DNA of 56,275 nucleotides from an uncultured Bacillus sp. (GTDB lineage Bacteria > Bacillota > Bacilli > Bacillales_B > DSM-18226): contig NZ_CAMLDX010000009.1 in NCBI RefSeq assembly GCF_946478885.1, forward strand, positions 1 to 56,275, in the 5' to 3' direction. Below, piece after piece: positions 19,516 to 29,510 of this stretch; position 1 is the stretch's first letter, and each line of letters starts with the position of its first letter. The notes below the pieces were generated by a model. The model saw only the letters and a program-made list of their open reading frames with translations. It was not told where the DNA came from and did no database searches. A program made the translations under genes and the position numbers.

Positions 19516-19782
19516 CTAGGACTCTACCGAAATTCTTTCATCCTTAAGAGTAGTGTACATTTCAGCTGCCTCTTCTTTTCTTGATGTTTCCTTAATGCTG
19601 TCAATTCTTACTGTGACGATTCTTTGACCGAAACGTACTGTCAGCTCGTCGCCGACTTTTACATTCGTGCTTGCCTTCGCTTGGACACCATTCACGAGGA
19701 TTCGGCCTTGATCCGAAACTTCTTTGGCCAATGTCCGGCGTTTGATTAATCTCGATACCTTTAAAAATTTATCTAACCTCAT
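19516..19782 (-). CDS. rqcP: S4-domain ribosome quality-control factor RqcP (YabO)
   Basis: An Hsp15-type S4 protein that, in B. subtilis, works with RqcH in C-terminal tailing of stalled nascent chains on 50S subunits. The start is MRLDKFLKVSRLIKRRTLAK at 19782 (SD GGAGGGG, 7 bp), giving 88 residues; the longer frame starts before the ribosome site. The S4 motif continues as EVSDQGRILVNGVQAKAS. It lies 18 bp after yabN. Confidence 0.92.
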   Translation of the reverse strand: MRLDKFLKVSRLIKRRTLAKEVSDQGRILVNGVQAKASTNVKVGDELTVRFGQRIVTVRIDSIKETSRKEEAAEMYTTLKDERISVES

Positions 19783-19800
19783 TCTCGTTCCCCTCCACAT

Positions 19801-21267
19801 TTAAGTTTCGCTTTTTTTGGCTTCCTCCCAAAAAGAGTCAAGTTCATCCAGTGTATATTCCGCAAAGCTCCTGCCGCTCTCCTTTACCTTTGCTTCAATA
19901 TAATGAAAACGGCGGACAAACTTCTGATTTGTCATAAATAAAGCCTCATCGGGATTGATCTTATAATACCTGGCAACATTGACGAGGGCAAATAGAAGAT
20001 CGCCAAATTCTCTGACAGCCCCTTCAGATCTCTCACCCTGAAGTTCCGTCTCAAACTCGGTGATTTCCTCCTTCACCTTTTCCCATGCTCCATGAACATC
20101 TGGCCAATCAAATCCTACCTTCGCCGCTTTTTTTTGCAACTCAAAGGCACGAATGAGGTTTGGAAGCGATAAACCTACCTCATTTAATATCGAGGCTGGC
20201 CGCTCTCCCTTTTCCTCTTCCTTAATTTCCTGCCAGTTTCTTACGACTTCCTCAGCTGTTTCTGCTGTGCTTCCGCTGCCAAATACATGCGGATGACGAC
20301 GAACCATTTTTTCTGAAAGACCTTCAATGACGTCCTCGATCTTAAAATACCCATCATCCTCTCCAATCTGTGCATGAAGTAGCACCTGGAGCAGCACATC
20401 TCCCAGTTCCTCAATAAGATGATCGTCATCCTGTTCGTCAATGGCTTCAATCACCTCGTATGTTTCCTCAATCAAATACTTCTTCAGCGACTGATGCGTC
20501 TGTTTTCTATCCCACGGACAGCCGTCAGGACTCCTTAATGTTGCAATGATCTCTCGCAGTTTCCCAAAATCCTTATATAATATCTGTTCATCCGCGACAG
20601 GCGGAATGTAAACAGACGTTAAATTATTTAATTCAGCCTCACGATCCAATTCAAACAACGAAACCTTACGAATCTGCTCATCCTTGCTTCCCGCAGCTGT
20701 GACAATATAAACCCCATAATCAAAAGGCAGCTTCTCCATAAAGATTAGCTTCACATTGGAGGCTATGAATGCATCATAGACCTGACCAATAACGATATGC
20801 TGACGAAGCTGAATCTCCTCTGCCTTTAATTCCGTCGCATCCAGCAACTGGAAGCCTTCAATCGGATCGATTTTCAGAGAGGCAAACAGATCATCCAAAA
20901 AGCTTTGCCCAGCCTTTATTTCAATCTCCGTTCTTGTTTCAGGACCTTTTTCAAGAAGAAGCTGCACCGTTTTCTCAGCAACAAGCGGATGCCCCGGAAC
21001 GCCATAAATGATCTCCTCGTCTGCTTGATTCGCTAATAGAATTTGACAAATTTCTTCATAAACCGCTTCAAACTGATCATGCTTTTCATAAATTTCATCA
21101 AAAGAACTAAATTGAAACCCTTCCTGCTCCAGCTCTGCCACAACAGGATGCTCCTTTGTCCGCAGAAAAACAGGTCTTCCACTTTTCAGCAATTTATAGA
21201 TACCGAGTGGCAGCTGATCCAAGTCTCCTGCTCCCAGCCCTACGATGATGATTTTTTTCATAGACAC
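19801..21267 (-). CDS. yabN: Tetrapyrrole-methylase/MazG fusion protein (YabN)
   Basis: It is a two-domain protein. The N-terminal 225 residues resemble SAM-dependent tetrapyrrole methylases (IIIVGLGAGDLDQLPLG, YGVPGHPLVAEKTVQ). The C-terminal 250 residues form a MazG nucleoside triphosphate pyrophosphohydrolase with two copies: CPWDRKQTHQSLKKYLIEETYE, where EExxE...EELGD binds Mg, and a second GFDWPDVHGAWEKVKEEITE. A housecleaning NTPase role is family knowledge; the methylase substrate is unknown. GTG at 21267 is taken (GGGAG at 6 bp), with an ATG two codons later as the alternative. It is one base from yabM. Confidence 0.93.
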   Translation of the reverse strand: MSMKKIIIVGLGAGDLDQLPLGIYKLLKSGRPVFLRTKEHPVVAELEQEGFQFSSFDEIYEKHDQFEAVYEEICQILLANQADEEIIYGVPGHPLVAEKTVQLLLEKGPETRTEIEIKAGQSFLDDLFASLKIDPIEGFQLLDATELKAEEIQLRQHIVIGQVYDAFIASNVKLIFMEKLPFDYGVYIVTAAGSKDEQIRKVSLFELDREAELNNLTSVYIPPVADEQILYKDFGKLREIIATLRSPDGCPWDRKQTHQSLKKYLIEETYEVIEAIDEQDDDHLIEELGDVLLQVLLHAQIGEDDGYFKIEDVIEGLSEKMVRRHPHVFGSGSTAETAEEVVRNWQEIKEEEKGERPASILNEVGLSLPNLIRAFELQKKAAKVGFDWPDVHGAWEKVKEEITEFETELQGERSEGAVREFGDLLFALVNVARYYKINPDEALFMTNQKFVRRFHYIEAKVKESGRSFAEYTLDELDSFWEEAKKSET

Positions 21268-21268
21268 T

Positions 21269-22873
21269 TCATCTCCCTTTTTTTTTCGGTAAAAATATCA
21301 TGAGCTTACTGCCGAACGGTAATAGAGACAGCTCTTCTTCCTTAAATATATTTCCTCTAAAAATAAGGATAAGATAGGCAGCTCCACCAAGAAAGACAGC
21401 AGAAAGCGCTTGGAACCCTGCCATTAAACGTAATGAATATCCTGCTTCATAAATAAAATCTGTCAATAACAAAAATAATCTTAAGACAACCGTCATCACG
21501 ATGGCAGACAGGCTGACGGTCAGATAAAATTGTTTGCTGATCCTTGCTATACCAATAACGGTACGCAGCTTTATCGTTAATAAGATTAAGATAAACAGAA
21601 AAGCCAGGATGGAAGAGAATGCCGCTCCCATAATCCCATATTTGCCGATAAGAAGAATATTGCCTCCATATTTCACAGCAAATGAACAGAGAATCACAAG
21701 AGCAGGATAAACCGTTTTGCCAAGGCCCTGCAAAATGGCGGTGATCGTCATCACTACGGAACCGAGAAGAATGACCGAACTAAATACGGCCAATACCTTC
21801 GAGCCATTTGTGTTTTCAAACAGCAGAATATTCGTCGGGTCCATAATATTCCATAACCCCATTGTCGCTCCTGTACCTACAAGGATACTGACTTTAAGCG
21901 CGGATTCGATTTTTTCTTTTAAAAAGACCACATTTCTTTGCAGCTTTTCCTTTGTAATCAATGGGACTAAGGATAAGGACATGGAGGTCGCCACTACGGT
22001 TCCAAGTTGAATGAGCGGCTGCCCCCGATCATATACCCCTTTTAATTCTTTGGCTTCTTCCATTCCGATGCCGGACTGGACTAAAAGTGAATATAGATTT
22101 AAAGAGTCAGCCAATTGAATAATCACAAGTAGCATACTGCTGATACAGATCGGCAGTCCGTCCATAAAGAGTGTTTTCAACACTGCCTTGCTTTGCCCCT
22201 TCTGCGAAGTCCCTGCCGGAGGGATATCCCACCGGCTTCGCAACCAATAAAGCAGTAAAATGGCGACTGACACCAATCCCCCTGTAATGGATCCGAACAC
22301 CGCTCCACTTCCCACAGTATAAAGTGAATAGGAGTGCTTCATTAAAATGAAGGAAGCAAATAAAATGGTCATAACCCTGATAAATTGCTCACCAATCTGG
22401 GAAATAGCCGTAGGCGTCATATTGCTGTTCCCCTGAAAAAATCCCCTGAGCAGTGAAACAATCGGCATAAATAAAAATACCCAGGCAGCCATCCTTAAAA
22501 GCGGGGCAAGCTGTGGATCATTCATATGCCCCGCGATCCAATCTGCACCGTAATAAAGAACTGTAAAGCTCACTAAACCGACACCCAGTAAGAAGAGGCT
22601 TGATACCTTCAGCAATTGCCGCACATTGCCTTGTTTTCCACGAGCTACTTCCTCTGCATATAATTTTGAAATAACAAGCGGAAATCCATAGGTGGATAAA
22701 GCGACAGCAATCCCGTAAAAAGGATATATTTGCTGATATATGTAAAAACCGACATCCCCGACAATATTTTGAAACGGAATTCGGTAAAAAGCACTTAAAA
22801 TTTTTGTCAAAAGAGCCGCGATTGTCAGGATCAGTGTTCCCTTAAATAAATCCTTTGTCTGATCATTGGACAT
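21269..22873 (-). CDS. yabM: MATE/MOP-type membrane exporter, SpoVB-like (YabM)
   Basis: It is a polysaccharide/lipid flippase-family protein with about 14 membrane helices, related to SpoVB and MurJ-type lipid II flippases. The opening DLFKGTLILTIAALLTKILSAF YRIPF and NIVGDVGFYIYQQIYPFYGIAVAL are typical, and RGFFQGNSNMTPTAISQIGEQ FIRV is the family signature loop. ATG at 22873 gives 534 residues; the SD GGAAGGGG is a rather long 11 bp away. The substrate is not shown by sequence. Confidence 0.9.
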   Translation of the reverse strand: MSNDQTKDLFKGTLILTIAALLTKILSAFYRIPFQNIVGDVGFYIYQQIYPFYGIAVALSTYGFPLVISKLYAEEVARGKQGNVRQLLKVSSLFLLGVGLVSFTVLYYGADWIAGHMNDPQLAPLLRMAAWVFLFMPIVSLLRGFFQGNSNMTPTAISQIGEQFIRVMTILFASFILMKHSYSLYTVGSGAVFGSITGGLVSVAILLLYWLRSRWDIPPAGTSQKGQSKAVLKTLFMDGLPICISSMLLVIIQLADSLNLYSLLVQSGIGMEEAKELKGVYDRGQPLIQLGTVVATSMSLSLVPLITKEKLQRNVVFLKEKIESALKVSILVGTGATMGLWNIMDPTNILLFENTNGSKVLAVFSSVILLGSVVMTITAILQGLGKTVYPALVILCSFAVKYGGNILLIGKYGIMGAAFSSILAFLFILILLTIKLRTVIGIARISKQFYLTVSLSAIVMTVVLRLFLLLTDFIYEAGYSLRLMAGFQALSAVFLGGAAYLILIFRGNIFKEEELSLLPFGSKLMIFLPKKKGR

Positions 22874-22950
22874 GATTGCGATAGCCCCTTCCGGAATGTT
22901 AAAGTCCAAAGTATTATAGCATATATTTACACCCCAGAAAGTGAATTTAA

Positions 22951-22986
22951 CGAAAAGGAAAAGAGACAGCGGATAGCTGCCTCTTT
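22951..22986 (-). terminator. spoVT terminator
   Basis: On the minus strand an 11-bp stem, AAAGAGGCAGC (22976-22986) with GCTGTCTCTTT (22960-22970), then TCCTTTTCG. It lies 45 bp after the spoVT stop. Confidence 0.8.
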
Positions 22987-23030
22987 CTCAGATAAATAAG
23001 CCTTTGAACAACGTCTTTCAAGCGATTCCT

Positions 23031-23567
23031 TTAAGATTCCATCTGGCGGGCAAGAAAACCGGCGGCTGTCTCAACAGCCTTTTGCTCAACCTCGCCTAGT
23101 GTTCCATCCTTAGAATAAATAATAACGGCACCAATCGGATCTCCGTTAGCAATAATCGGCCCGATTGTATAGGAAGAAATCTCTTCTTGGTTTCCTTCTG
23201 CTAAAGAAGTTTCACCATGCTGATTAATCAGAATCGAATTTCGATCCTCCATTGTTTTCTCAACCAGTTCACTGATTCCTTTGTTTAAATAGTCTCTCTT
23301 GGAGCCACCTGCAAGGGCGATATAGGAATCTCTGTCACATATAAGTACCGGATTTCCAAGGCTATCATACAAAGCTTCGGCATACTCCTTCGCAAAATCA
23401 CCTAATTCACTAATCGGGGAATATTTCTTTAAAATCACTTCTCCATCACGGTCTACGAATATCTCCAAAGGGTCCCCCTCACGAATTCGCAAGGTTCTGC
23501 GGATCTCCTTTGGGATAACTACACGACCTAAATCATCGATTCGACGAACAATTCCAGTTGCTTTCAT
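23031..23567 (-). CDS. spoVT: Stage V sporulation protein T (AbrB-family regulator)
   Basis: It is a forespore transcription factor that modulates sigma-G genes. In 178 residues: an N-terminal AbrB-type swapped-hairpin DNA-binding domain (MKATGIVRRIDDLGRVVIPK EIRRTLRIREGDPLEIF) and a C-terminal GAF domain (about 55-178). It compares directly with AbrB at 43855, which has the same DNA-binding domain but no GAF. It is transcribed between mfd and yabM, as in B. subtilis. Confidence 0.97.
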   Translation of the reverse strand: MKATGIVRRIDDLGRVVIPKEIRRTLRIREGDPLEIFVDRDGEVILKKYSPISELGDFAKEYAEALYDSLGNPVLICDRDSYIALAGGSKRDYLNKGISELVEKTMEDRNSILINQHGETSLAEGNQEEISSYTIGPIIANGDPIGAVIIYSKDGTLGEVEQKAVETAAGFLARQMES

Positions 23568-23759
23568 TCAACGTTGCCTCTCTTTCATCTGATGATTTGA
23601 TTCATGTGGCAATGATTCATATTCCTCAATATGTAACCTTCGCCATATTTGAACTTAGTATCTTTCATATGGAAACTTCTATACACATACTGATACTTTT
23701 TCTTATTGGGATTATTAATTCCATATTAGGATAAAAATTCCAAAAATGTTATTGAAGGT

Positions 23760-26700
23760 TTATGATACCGGTGTTGCACCATCTTCTTGTGTTTCATAGA
23801 GACCCCGTAGAATTTCGTTGATGGCCTTGAGCCAGATATCGAGCTCGACCTTCTTAATATGAAGAACCATTTTCAGCCTTTTGCCTTCCATTCCAAGACC
23901 GACCATCCGACCGTATTGATTACTTAATTTAACGACTCGCTGACCGTCAATGCTGCCGCTGGTTTGCTCAGACATTAAAATGGTTACTTCATCCTTGACC
24001 TGCTTTATGCTTTCCACACCAACGAGTAACGCAAATACTTTAATCTCAGCAATTTTAAATAAATAGGCAACTTCCTCCGGATATTCACCAAAACGGTCAA
24101 TCATTTCTTCCTCAAGCTCTTTAATATCCTGAAGATCTTTTACTCCACGAAAACGTTTATACATTTCAATTTTTTGCTGCCCATCCGAAATATACAGGTC
24201 AGGAATATAAGCATCGATATCCAGGTCAATTTCAATCGTAGCCGGTTTGGCTTCATCAGGAGTTCCTCTTTTTTCCTCAATTGCTTCCTTCAGCATCTGT
24301 GAATAAAGGTCAAATCCGACAGAATCAATAAATCCATGCTGCTGCGCCCCAAGCAGATTTCCCGCTCCGCGGATGGATAAATCACGCATGGCAATTTTGA
24401 AGCCTGATCCCAGCTCGGTAAACTCTTTAATGGCCTGCAGCCGTTTTTCTGCAACCTCCGTCAAAACCTTGTCTTTTCGATACGTAAAATAGGCATATGC
24501 CACCCGATTGGAGCGCCCAACCCGCCCGCGCAGCTGATAGAGCTGGGAAAGACCCATTCGATCAGCATCAATGACAATCAAGGTATTAACGTTTGGAATG
24601 TCCACCCCTGTTTCGATGATCGTTGTGCTTACGAGAACATCGTACTCTCCTTCAAGAAAGCTGAGCATGGAGGATTCAAGTTCATTCTCGCTCATCCGTC
24701 CATGAGCAAACGTTACCTTTGCATCCGGAACAAGTATAGAGATTTCCTCTGCCTTGCGTTCAATATCTTCAATTCGATTATAGAGGAAATATACCTGCCC
24801 TTCTCTTGCCAGCTCACGTTCAATCGCCTCTCTAATGAGCTCACCATTATACTCCATGACATAGGTTTGAACCGGGAAACGATTTTCCGGCGGTGTCTCA
24901 ATAACCGACAAATCACGTACCCCCAGCATGGACATGTGCAAGGTACGCGGAATCGGCGTAGCCGTTAATGTCAGCACATCGACATTAGTCTTTAATTTTT
25001 TTATTTTTTCTTTATGGCTGACCCCGAAACGCTGCTCCTCGTCAATAATCAGCAAGCCAAGATCATGGTAGACAATCTCTTTGGACAACAGTCGATGGGT
25101 ACCAATTACAATATCAAGCGTTCCGTTTTTCAAGCCTTTAATCGTTTCCGTTTGCTGCTTTCTCGTCCGAAAACGACTGAGCAGGCTAATTTTCACCGGA
25201 TAATCTTGGAATCGCTCCTGCAATGTTTGATAATGCTGCTGTGCCAGGATTGTAGTCGGAACAAGAATCGCCACCTGTTTCCCGTCCGCAACTGCCTTAA
25301 AGGCTGCACGGATTGCTACTTCTGTTTTTCCATAGCCCACGTCACCGCATAATAGACGGTCCATCGGACGTTCTTTTTCCATATCTTTCTTGATTTCATG
25401 GATCGAGCGAATCTGATCCTCTGTCTCTTCATAAGGAAAGGCCGCTTCAAAATCGCGCTGCATTTCCCCATCTGGACTGAAGGCGTATCCTACTGCTGCT
25501 TCGCGTTCTGCATAAAGCTTAATTAAGTCCTCTGCAATATCCTCCACAGAAGATTGGACTTTTTTCTTCACTTTTTTCCAATCATTGCCGCCCAGCTTAT
25601 AAATCTTCGGTTCTTTCCCCTCTGAGCCGACATACTTTTGCACAAGATTGATTTGTTCTACCGGGACATACAATTTATCCGATCCCTGATAGCGAATATG
25701 AAGATAATCTTTATGAACACCATTGATGACTAACGTTTCAATCCCAAGATATTTTCCTATCCCATGATTGACATGTACAACATAATCGCCGACATTTAAC
25801 TCAGAATAGCTCTTTATTCTTTCAGCGTTTGACAGCTTTTGTCTGTTGCGCTGCGTCTTTTTTGCTCTCTTTGTAAACAGTTCTTCTTCTGTTACAACTG
25901 TTATTTTTTGGATAGGCAATTCAAAGCCTGTCAGCAGATCGCCCTTAATAATTTGCACCTTGCCGGGTAATAATTCTGCTCCGCTCATTACATCTGCATC
26001 AATATCATAATCCTGTAATACGCGTTCGAGTTTTTTTATCCGTTCTTCATCAGAACCAAGAAATAGGATAGCATAATGCCCCTTTTTCCAACGATCAATT
26101 TCTCCCTTCAGTACATTCATCTGGCCATGAAAGTTCTGCATTTGTTTACAGTTAATATTTATAATATTCTGTGGATTCGTATTAGGTACATGCCGCAAAA
26201 ATAAAGATAAATATACGAGCGGTAGCTTAGACTGGGAGAATAATTCTTGTACGTTATGAGACAGCTTAATTTCGTGAATGATATTTCCCTCTGCCAGTAA
26301 ATTTGTATACCATTCCGCTTCCTCTCTTTCAAGCGATTCATTCATTTCTTGAACACGGCTAATCTCATCGATAAAAAGAACGGTATTCTTCGGAAAATAG
26401 TCTAGTAAACTACTAGCATGCTCCGGATTGAGGGATAAATATTTAAATAGCCCCTCAGGCTTTTGCCCATTTCTCAGCAACTCAAGCTCATGGGTAATAT
26501 TTTGCAGAAGCTGTGCCTTTGCTTTTTCATCCTTGACTACTTTTAAGCTGGCTTGCAAACCCTCCTCAAGCTTATCAGCTAACATCATTAACTGATCGTT
26601 CTTGAATGGGATTTCCGTCGCCGGTCCAATCGACAGCTCTTTACGCCTTTCAATCGAACGCTGGTTCTCTAACAAAAAGCTACGAATGGATTCTACTTCG

Positions 26701-27296
26701 GTATCGAATAATTCAATTCTGACAGGATTTGGTTCAGTCAGCGGGTAAATATCAAGAATTCCGCCTCTTACACTGAATTCTCCAGGAGCGGTAATCATCT
26801 CTGTCCGCACATACCCCATTTCAATGAGAAGCTTCAAGTGCTCTTCTACATTAATTTCTTTCCCCAGCTTGTAGGTCACCTGATACTTTTTCCAAACAGC
26901 AGGCGATGGAAACATTCTTCTCATCCCGGCAATCGGTACAATCGTAATCCCTTTTTTCTGAAGGCACAGCCGATTCAAAACCTCAATACGCTGCGCTCTC
27001 AATTCAGGACTTGCAATACTGATTTCAGCACCGATCAATTCGTTGGCCGGATACAAAAACACATTATTTTCCCCAATAATATGGGTCAGATCATCAAAAA
27101 GCTTTTGTGCCTGTAATAAATTATGTGTGATAATGACAACTGATTTTTTCGTTTTTTCATATATTGAGGAGAGAAACAGTGTTCTAGCAGATCCAGATAA
27201 CCCTGTAACAAGTTGTTCTCTTAATCCTCCCTCAATCCCTGCAATGATACTCAAGCTATCTTCCTGTTGATGAAAAAAGTGCTTTAATCCTTTCAA
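23760..27296 (-). CDS. mfd: Transcription-repair coupling factor
   Basis: Mfd releases RNA polymerase stalled at DNA lesions and recruits UvrA. TTG at 27296 is preceded by GGAGGGAGGG and gives about 1,178 residues, the Bacillus length. Order: UvrB-like N terminus (GLSGSARTLF, SAPGEFSVRGGILDIYPLT), the RNA polymerase-interacting domain (LNVGDYVVHVNHGIGKYLG), RecG-type helicase with Walker A GDVGYGKTE and LLIIDEEQRFGV, motif VI GRVGRS, TRG (QHGFIDSVGFDLYSQML) and the C-terminal D7 domain. Confidence 0.97.
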   Translation of the reverse strand: MKGLKHFFHQQEDSLSIIAGIEGGLREQLVTGLSGSARTLFLSSIYEKTKKSVVIITHNLLQAQKLFDDLTHIIGENNVFLYPANELIGAEISIASPELRAQRIEVLNRLCLQKKGITIVPIAGMRRMFPSPAVWKKYQVTYKLGKEINVEEHLKLLIEMGYVRTEMITAPGEFSVRGGILDIYPLTEPNPVRIELFDTEVESIRSFLLENQRSIERRKELSIGPATEIPFKNDQLMMLADKLEEGLQASLKVVKDEKAKAQLLQNITHELELLRNGQKPEGLFKYLSLNPEHASSLLDYFPKNTVLFIDEISRVQEMNESLEREEAEWYTNLLAEGNIIHEIKLSHNVQELFSQSKLPLVYLSLFLRHVPNTNPQNIININCKQMQNFHGQMNVLKGEIDRWKKGHYAILFLGSDEERIKKLERVLQDYDIDADVMSGAELLPGKVQIIKGDLLTGFELPIQKITVVTEEELFTKRAKKTQRNRQKLSNAERIKSYSELNVGDYVVHVNHGIGKYLGIETLVINGVHKDYLHIRYQGSDKLYVPVEQINLVQKYVGSEGKEPKIYKLGGNDWKKVKKKVQSSVEDIAEDLIKLYAEREAAVGYAFSPDGEMQRDFEAAFPYEETEDQIRSIHEIKKDMEKERPMDRLLCGDVGYGKTEVAIRAAFKAVADGKQVAILVPTTILAQQHYQTLQERFQDYPVKISLLSRFRTRKQQTETIKGLKNGTLDIVIGTHRLLSKEIVYHDLGLLIIDEEQRFGVSHKEKIKKLKTNVDVLTLTATPIPRTLHMSMLGVRDLSVIETPPENRFPVQTYVMEYNGELIREAIERELAREGQVYFLYNRIEDIERKAEEISILVPDAKVTFAHGRMSENELESSMLSFLEGEYDVLVSTTIIETGVDIPNVNTLIVIDADRMGLSQLYQLRGRVGRSNRVAYAYFTYRKDKVLTEVAEKRLQAIKEFTELGSGFKIAMRDLSIRGAGNLLGAQQHGFIDSVGFDLYSQMLKEAIEEKRGTPDEAKPATIEIDLDIDAYIPDLYISDGQQKIEMYKRFRGVKDLQDIKELEEEMIDRFGEYPEEVAYLFKIAEIKVFALLVGVESIKQVKDEVTILMSEQTSGSIDGQRVVKLSNQYGRMVGLGMEGKRLKMVLHIKKVELDIWLKAINEILRGLYETQEDGATPVS

Positions 27297-27494
27297 TGCG
27301 GTCCCTCCCTCCAAAATTCGTCTTTTTATTTATTCCTTTATATGATAATGGAAATACCAGCTGAACTGTTCCACTTGTTTGGATAGCAGTTTTAGCCGAC
27401 ATCCACATTTTAGATTACGTACAAAAACCTATAATGGTTATTTCTTCAAAAAACTATCTTGCAAAAATAATGGTGTCGCAAACAAATGAAAACA

Positions 27495-27523
27495 GAAAAA
27501 TGCTTTGGACAAGACTCCAAAGC
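27495..27523 (-). terminator. fin terminator
   Basis: On the minus strand GCTTTGGA pairs with TCCAAAGC (27516-27523 with 27502-27509), followed by ATTTTTC. It lies immediately after the fin stop, so mfd needs its own promoter. Confidence 0.88.
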
Positions 27524-27525
27524 GT

Positions 27526-27756
27526 TTAATGAATTAAAAAGTCATTTTGGTAATATTCGGGGTTTTTCCGAAGTGATTCCTGACAATCCTCACATATTGA
27601 TTTAATATACAAATCTCCATTCTCATTATAAGTGATCATTTCCTGCCTTTCTTCATCGTTCAGTTTATCAAAACCGAGACGTTCTGCCTCTATTGAGGCT
27701 TGATCAATGGTTCCTAATTTCACTCCACAATGCCGACAATGGTAATGAATAGCCAT
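27526..27756 (-). CDS. fin: Anti-sigma-F factor Fin (YabK)
   Basis: In B. subtilis Fin inhibits sigma-F RNA polymerase to help switch to sigma-G in the forespore. The start MAIHYHCRHCGVKLG at 27756 has AGGAGG at 7 bp; the longer frame is not supported. The product is 76 residues, as in B. subtilis, with two zinc-binding pairs, CRHC near the start and CEDC near the end, and the conserved NEERQEMITYNENGDLYI core. It sits between pth and mfd. Confidence 0.95.
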   Translation of the reverse strand: MAIHYHCRHCGVKLGTIDQASIEAERLGFDKLNDEERQEMITYNENGDLYIKSICEDCQESLRKNPEYYQNDFLIH

Positions 27757-27922
27757 GCCATTTCCTCCTAATAACACGAATCCAGCATAGCACCTGAAAC
27801 GAATGCGCGAAAACAGCAATAGACATACTCTCTCCATACTTCGTCATGATTTACAGCCCGAAACAGGTACTGATGCTTATTTAATAATGTTATTATTACC
27901 TGAAATTGTGGAAATCATTCGA

Positions 27923-28480
27923 TTAATTATACTTATTCATTACTTGTAAAAAAGGCTTATGAATCCATTCTATGCAAGCATCTGCACTTCGTTCAACAGC
28001 TTCCTCGATTTCAGCCAATTCTTCCTGCGAAAAACGGCCAAGTACATAATCGGTAATCTCCATCCCATTCGAAGGACGGTTAATACCGACACGGATGCGA
28101 TTGAATGCCTGTGTTCCTAAATGAGCAATGGTTGATTTGATGCCGTTATGTCCTCCAGCACTTCCTTTTTGTCGTAGCCGGATTCTGCCGGCCGGCAAAT
28201 CCAAATCGTCATAAATCACCAGCAGGTCCTCTGTATCGATTTGATAGAAATCTATAATAGCTCGGATTGACTCCCCAGATAGATTCATATACGTTAAAGG
28301 CTTCAATAAGAGAACTTTCTCCCCTTCAATATGCCCCATTCCAAATAATCCTTTAAACTTTGCCTGATCCAATTGTATATTCAATTTTTCCGCTATCTTA
28401 TCAACGACAATAAAACCAATATTATGTCTTGTTTTTTCATACTGTTTCCCGGGGTTACCCAGGCCAACGATTAGTTTCAT
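27923..28480 (-). CDS. pth: Peptidyl-tRNA hydrolase
   Basis: It cleaves peptidyl-tRNA released from ribosomes (spoVC in B. subtilis). In 185 residues: [19 protein letters not shown] contains the catalytic His, and [13 protein letters not shown] and [23 protein letters not shown] are the standard motifs. It lies between ctc and fin. An extended -10 (TGATATAAT near 28533) lies in the 138-bp upstream gap. Confidence 0.96.
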   Translation of the reverse strand: MKLIVGLGNPGKQYEKTRHNIGFIVVDKIAEKLNIQLDQAKFKGLFGMGHIEGEKVLLLKPLTYMNLSGESIRAIIDFYQIDTEDLLVIYDDLDLPAGRIRLRQKGSAGGHNGIKSTIAHLGTQAFNRIRVGINRPSNGMEITDYVLGRFSQEELAEIEEAVERSADACIEWIHKPFLQVMNKYN

Positions 28481-28618
28481 TCTCTCCCACCCTTAAAGCG
28501 TTTGCAAAGGTTAGCCCGCAGGGGGATGCGATATTATATCAGCAGATGGGGTTTTTTTCCCTTCCTATCTACCCCCCTTGCTCAGCCGGGCTTCAAATTT
28601 TTTCTGATGGCAGTTTTT

Positions 28619-29254
28619 TTATGCTTCGCCTTCTTGTGTCTCTCTTCCCTCAAGGTTTTCAGGAGAGGCCTTACTTTGTGTTTCTCCTGTACTGATTTCC
28701 ACTTCCTGGCGTGGCGGAAGAATAGAACAAATAACCTCATCTTCATCATGATCAATATGATATGGCTGATTTCCGCTAATATCCTTAACAGTTATTGTTT
28801 CCGCCACCTGTAAATGGGTGACATCCACCTCAATGGAAGAAGGAATATTATTCGGTGTCGCTGTAATCAGCATCTCATGCAGTGATTGCTGCATGACACC
28901 ACCGTCTTTTACTCCGGCAGCCTCTCCCGTTAATACAACCCTTACAGTTGCATTGACTTCCTTTGACAGATCCACCGCAAGAAAATCAATATGCACCAAT
29001 TCTCTTTTCAGCGGATCGGCTTGATAGTCAGTTAAGATAACATTTCTCTTCTGCCCTTCAACATCAAGTGAAATAACACCATTTCGACCAACATCCTTTA
29101 TGGTCTTTAGCAAATCAGACTCATTCAAATAAATCGGTTTATTTTCGGACTGAGACCCGTAAACAACCGCAGGAATATGACCTTCTTTACGTAATTTTCT
29201 CAGCTCTGAACGACGGAATTCCTTTCGTTCCTTTGCCTGTAAAACTGCATTCAT
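28619..29254 (-). CDS. ctc: General stress protein Ctc / ribosomal protein bL25, long form
   Basis: It binds 5S rRNA and, in B. subtilis, is induced by sigma-B. The start MNAVLQAKERKEFRRSELRK at 29254 (AAGGGG, 8 bp) gives 211 residues: an N-terminal L25 domain (to about 95) and a C-terminal TL5-type beta domain with an acidic, Glu/Gly/Ser-rich tail. The tail is low-complexity (TGETQSKASPENLEGRETQ), so it may be variable. The sigma-B promoter upstream supports stress control. Confidence 0.94.
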   Translation of the reverse strand: MNAVLQAKERKEFRRSELRKLRKEGHIPAVVYGSQSENKPIYLNESDLLKTIKDVGRNGVISLDVEGQKRNVILTDYQADPLKRELVHIDFLAVDLSKEVNATVRVVLTGEAAGVKDGGVMQQSLHEMLITATPNNIPSSIEVDVTHLQVAETITVKDISGNQPYHIDHDEDEVICSILPPRQEVEISTGETQSKASPENLEGRETQEGEA

Positions 29255-29413
29255 GTTTTTGTCCCCTTCCATTTTTGCTTAAAGTCTTATTGCTGCGTGT
29301 CAGCATAAGATAGAGGCTGGCCGGACAGGTATGAAAAACCGGCGCAAAACCGATTTCTCCTTCCAATACTCGTAAAGATTTTCCAAAGAAAACCTGTAGC
29401 CCTCTATTTATAA

Positions 29414-29439
29414 GTACCCTTAAACAGGAAGAATTAAAC
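29414..29439 (-). promoter_or_regulatory. ctc sigma-B promoter
   Basis: On the minus strand GTTTAA (29434-29439), 14 bp, and GGGTAC (29414-29419), matching the sigma-B consensus GTTTAA-N12-15-GGGTAT at all but one position. B. subtilis ctc is a classical sigma-B gene. Confidence 0.85.
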
Positions 29440-29471
29440 ATGAAAGTTTCCCTGTAAAAGCCTATGCATGT

Positions 29472-29496
29472 AAGGCTTGCTGTAGTAGCAAGCCTT
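29472..29496. other. Perfect hairpin after prs without a U tract
   Basis: A 10-bp perfect stem AAGGCTTGCT/AGCAAGCCTT lies 15 bp after the prs stop, followed on the minus strand by ACATGC. The missing U run suggests a processing or partial-attenuation element rather than a strong terminator. Confidence 0.6.
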
Positions 29497-29510
29497 ATTA
29501 GAATCATAGA

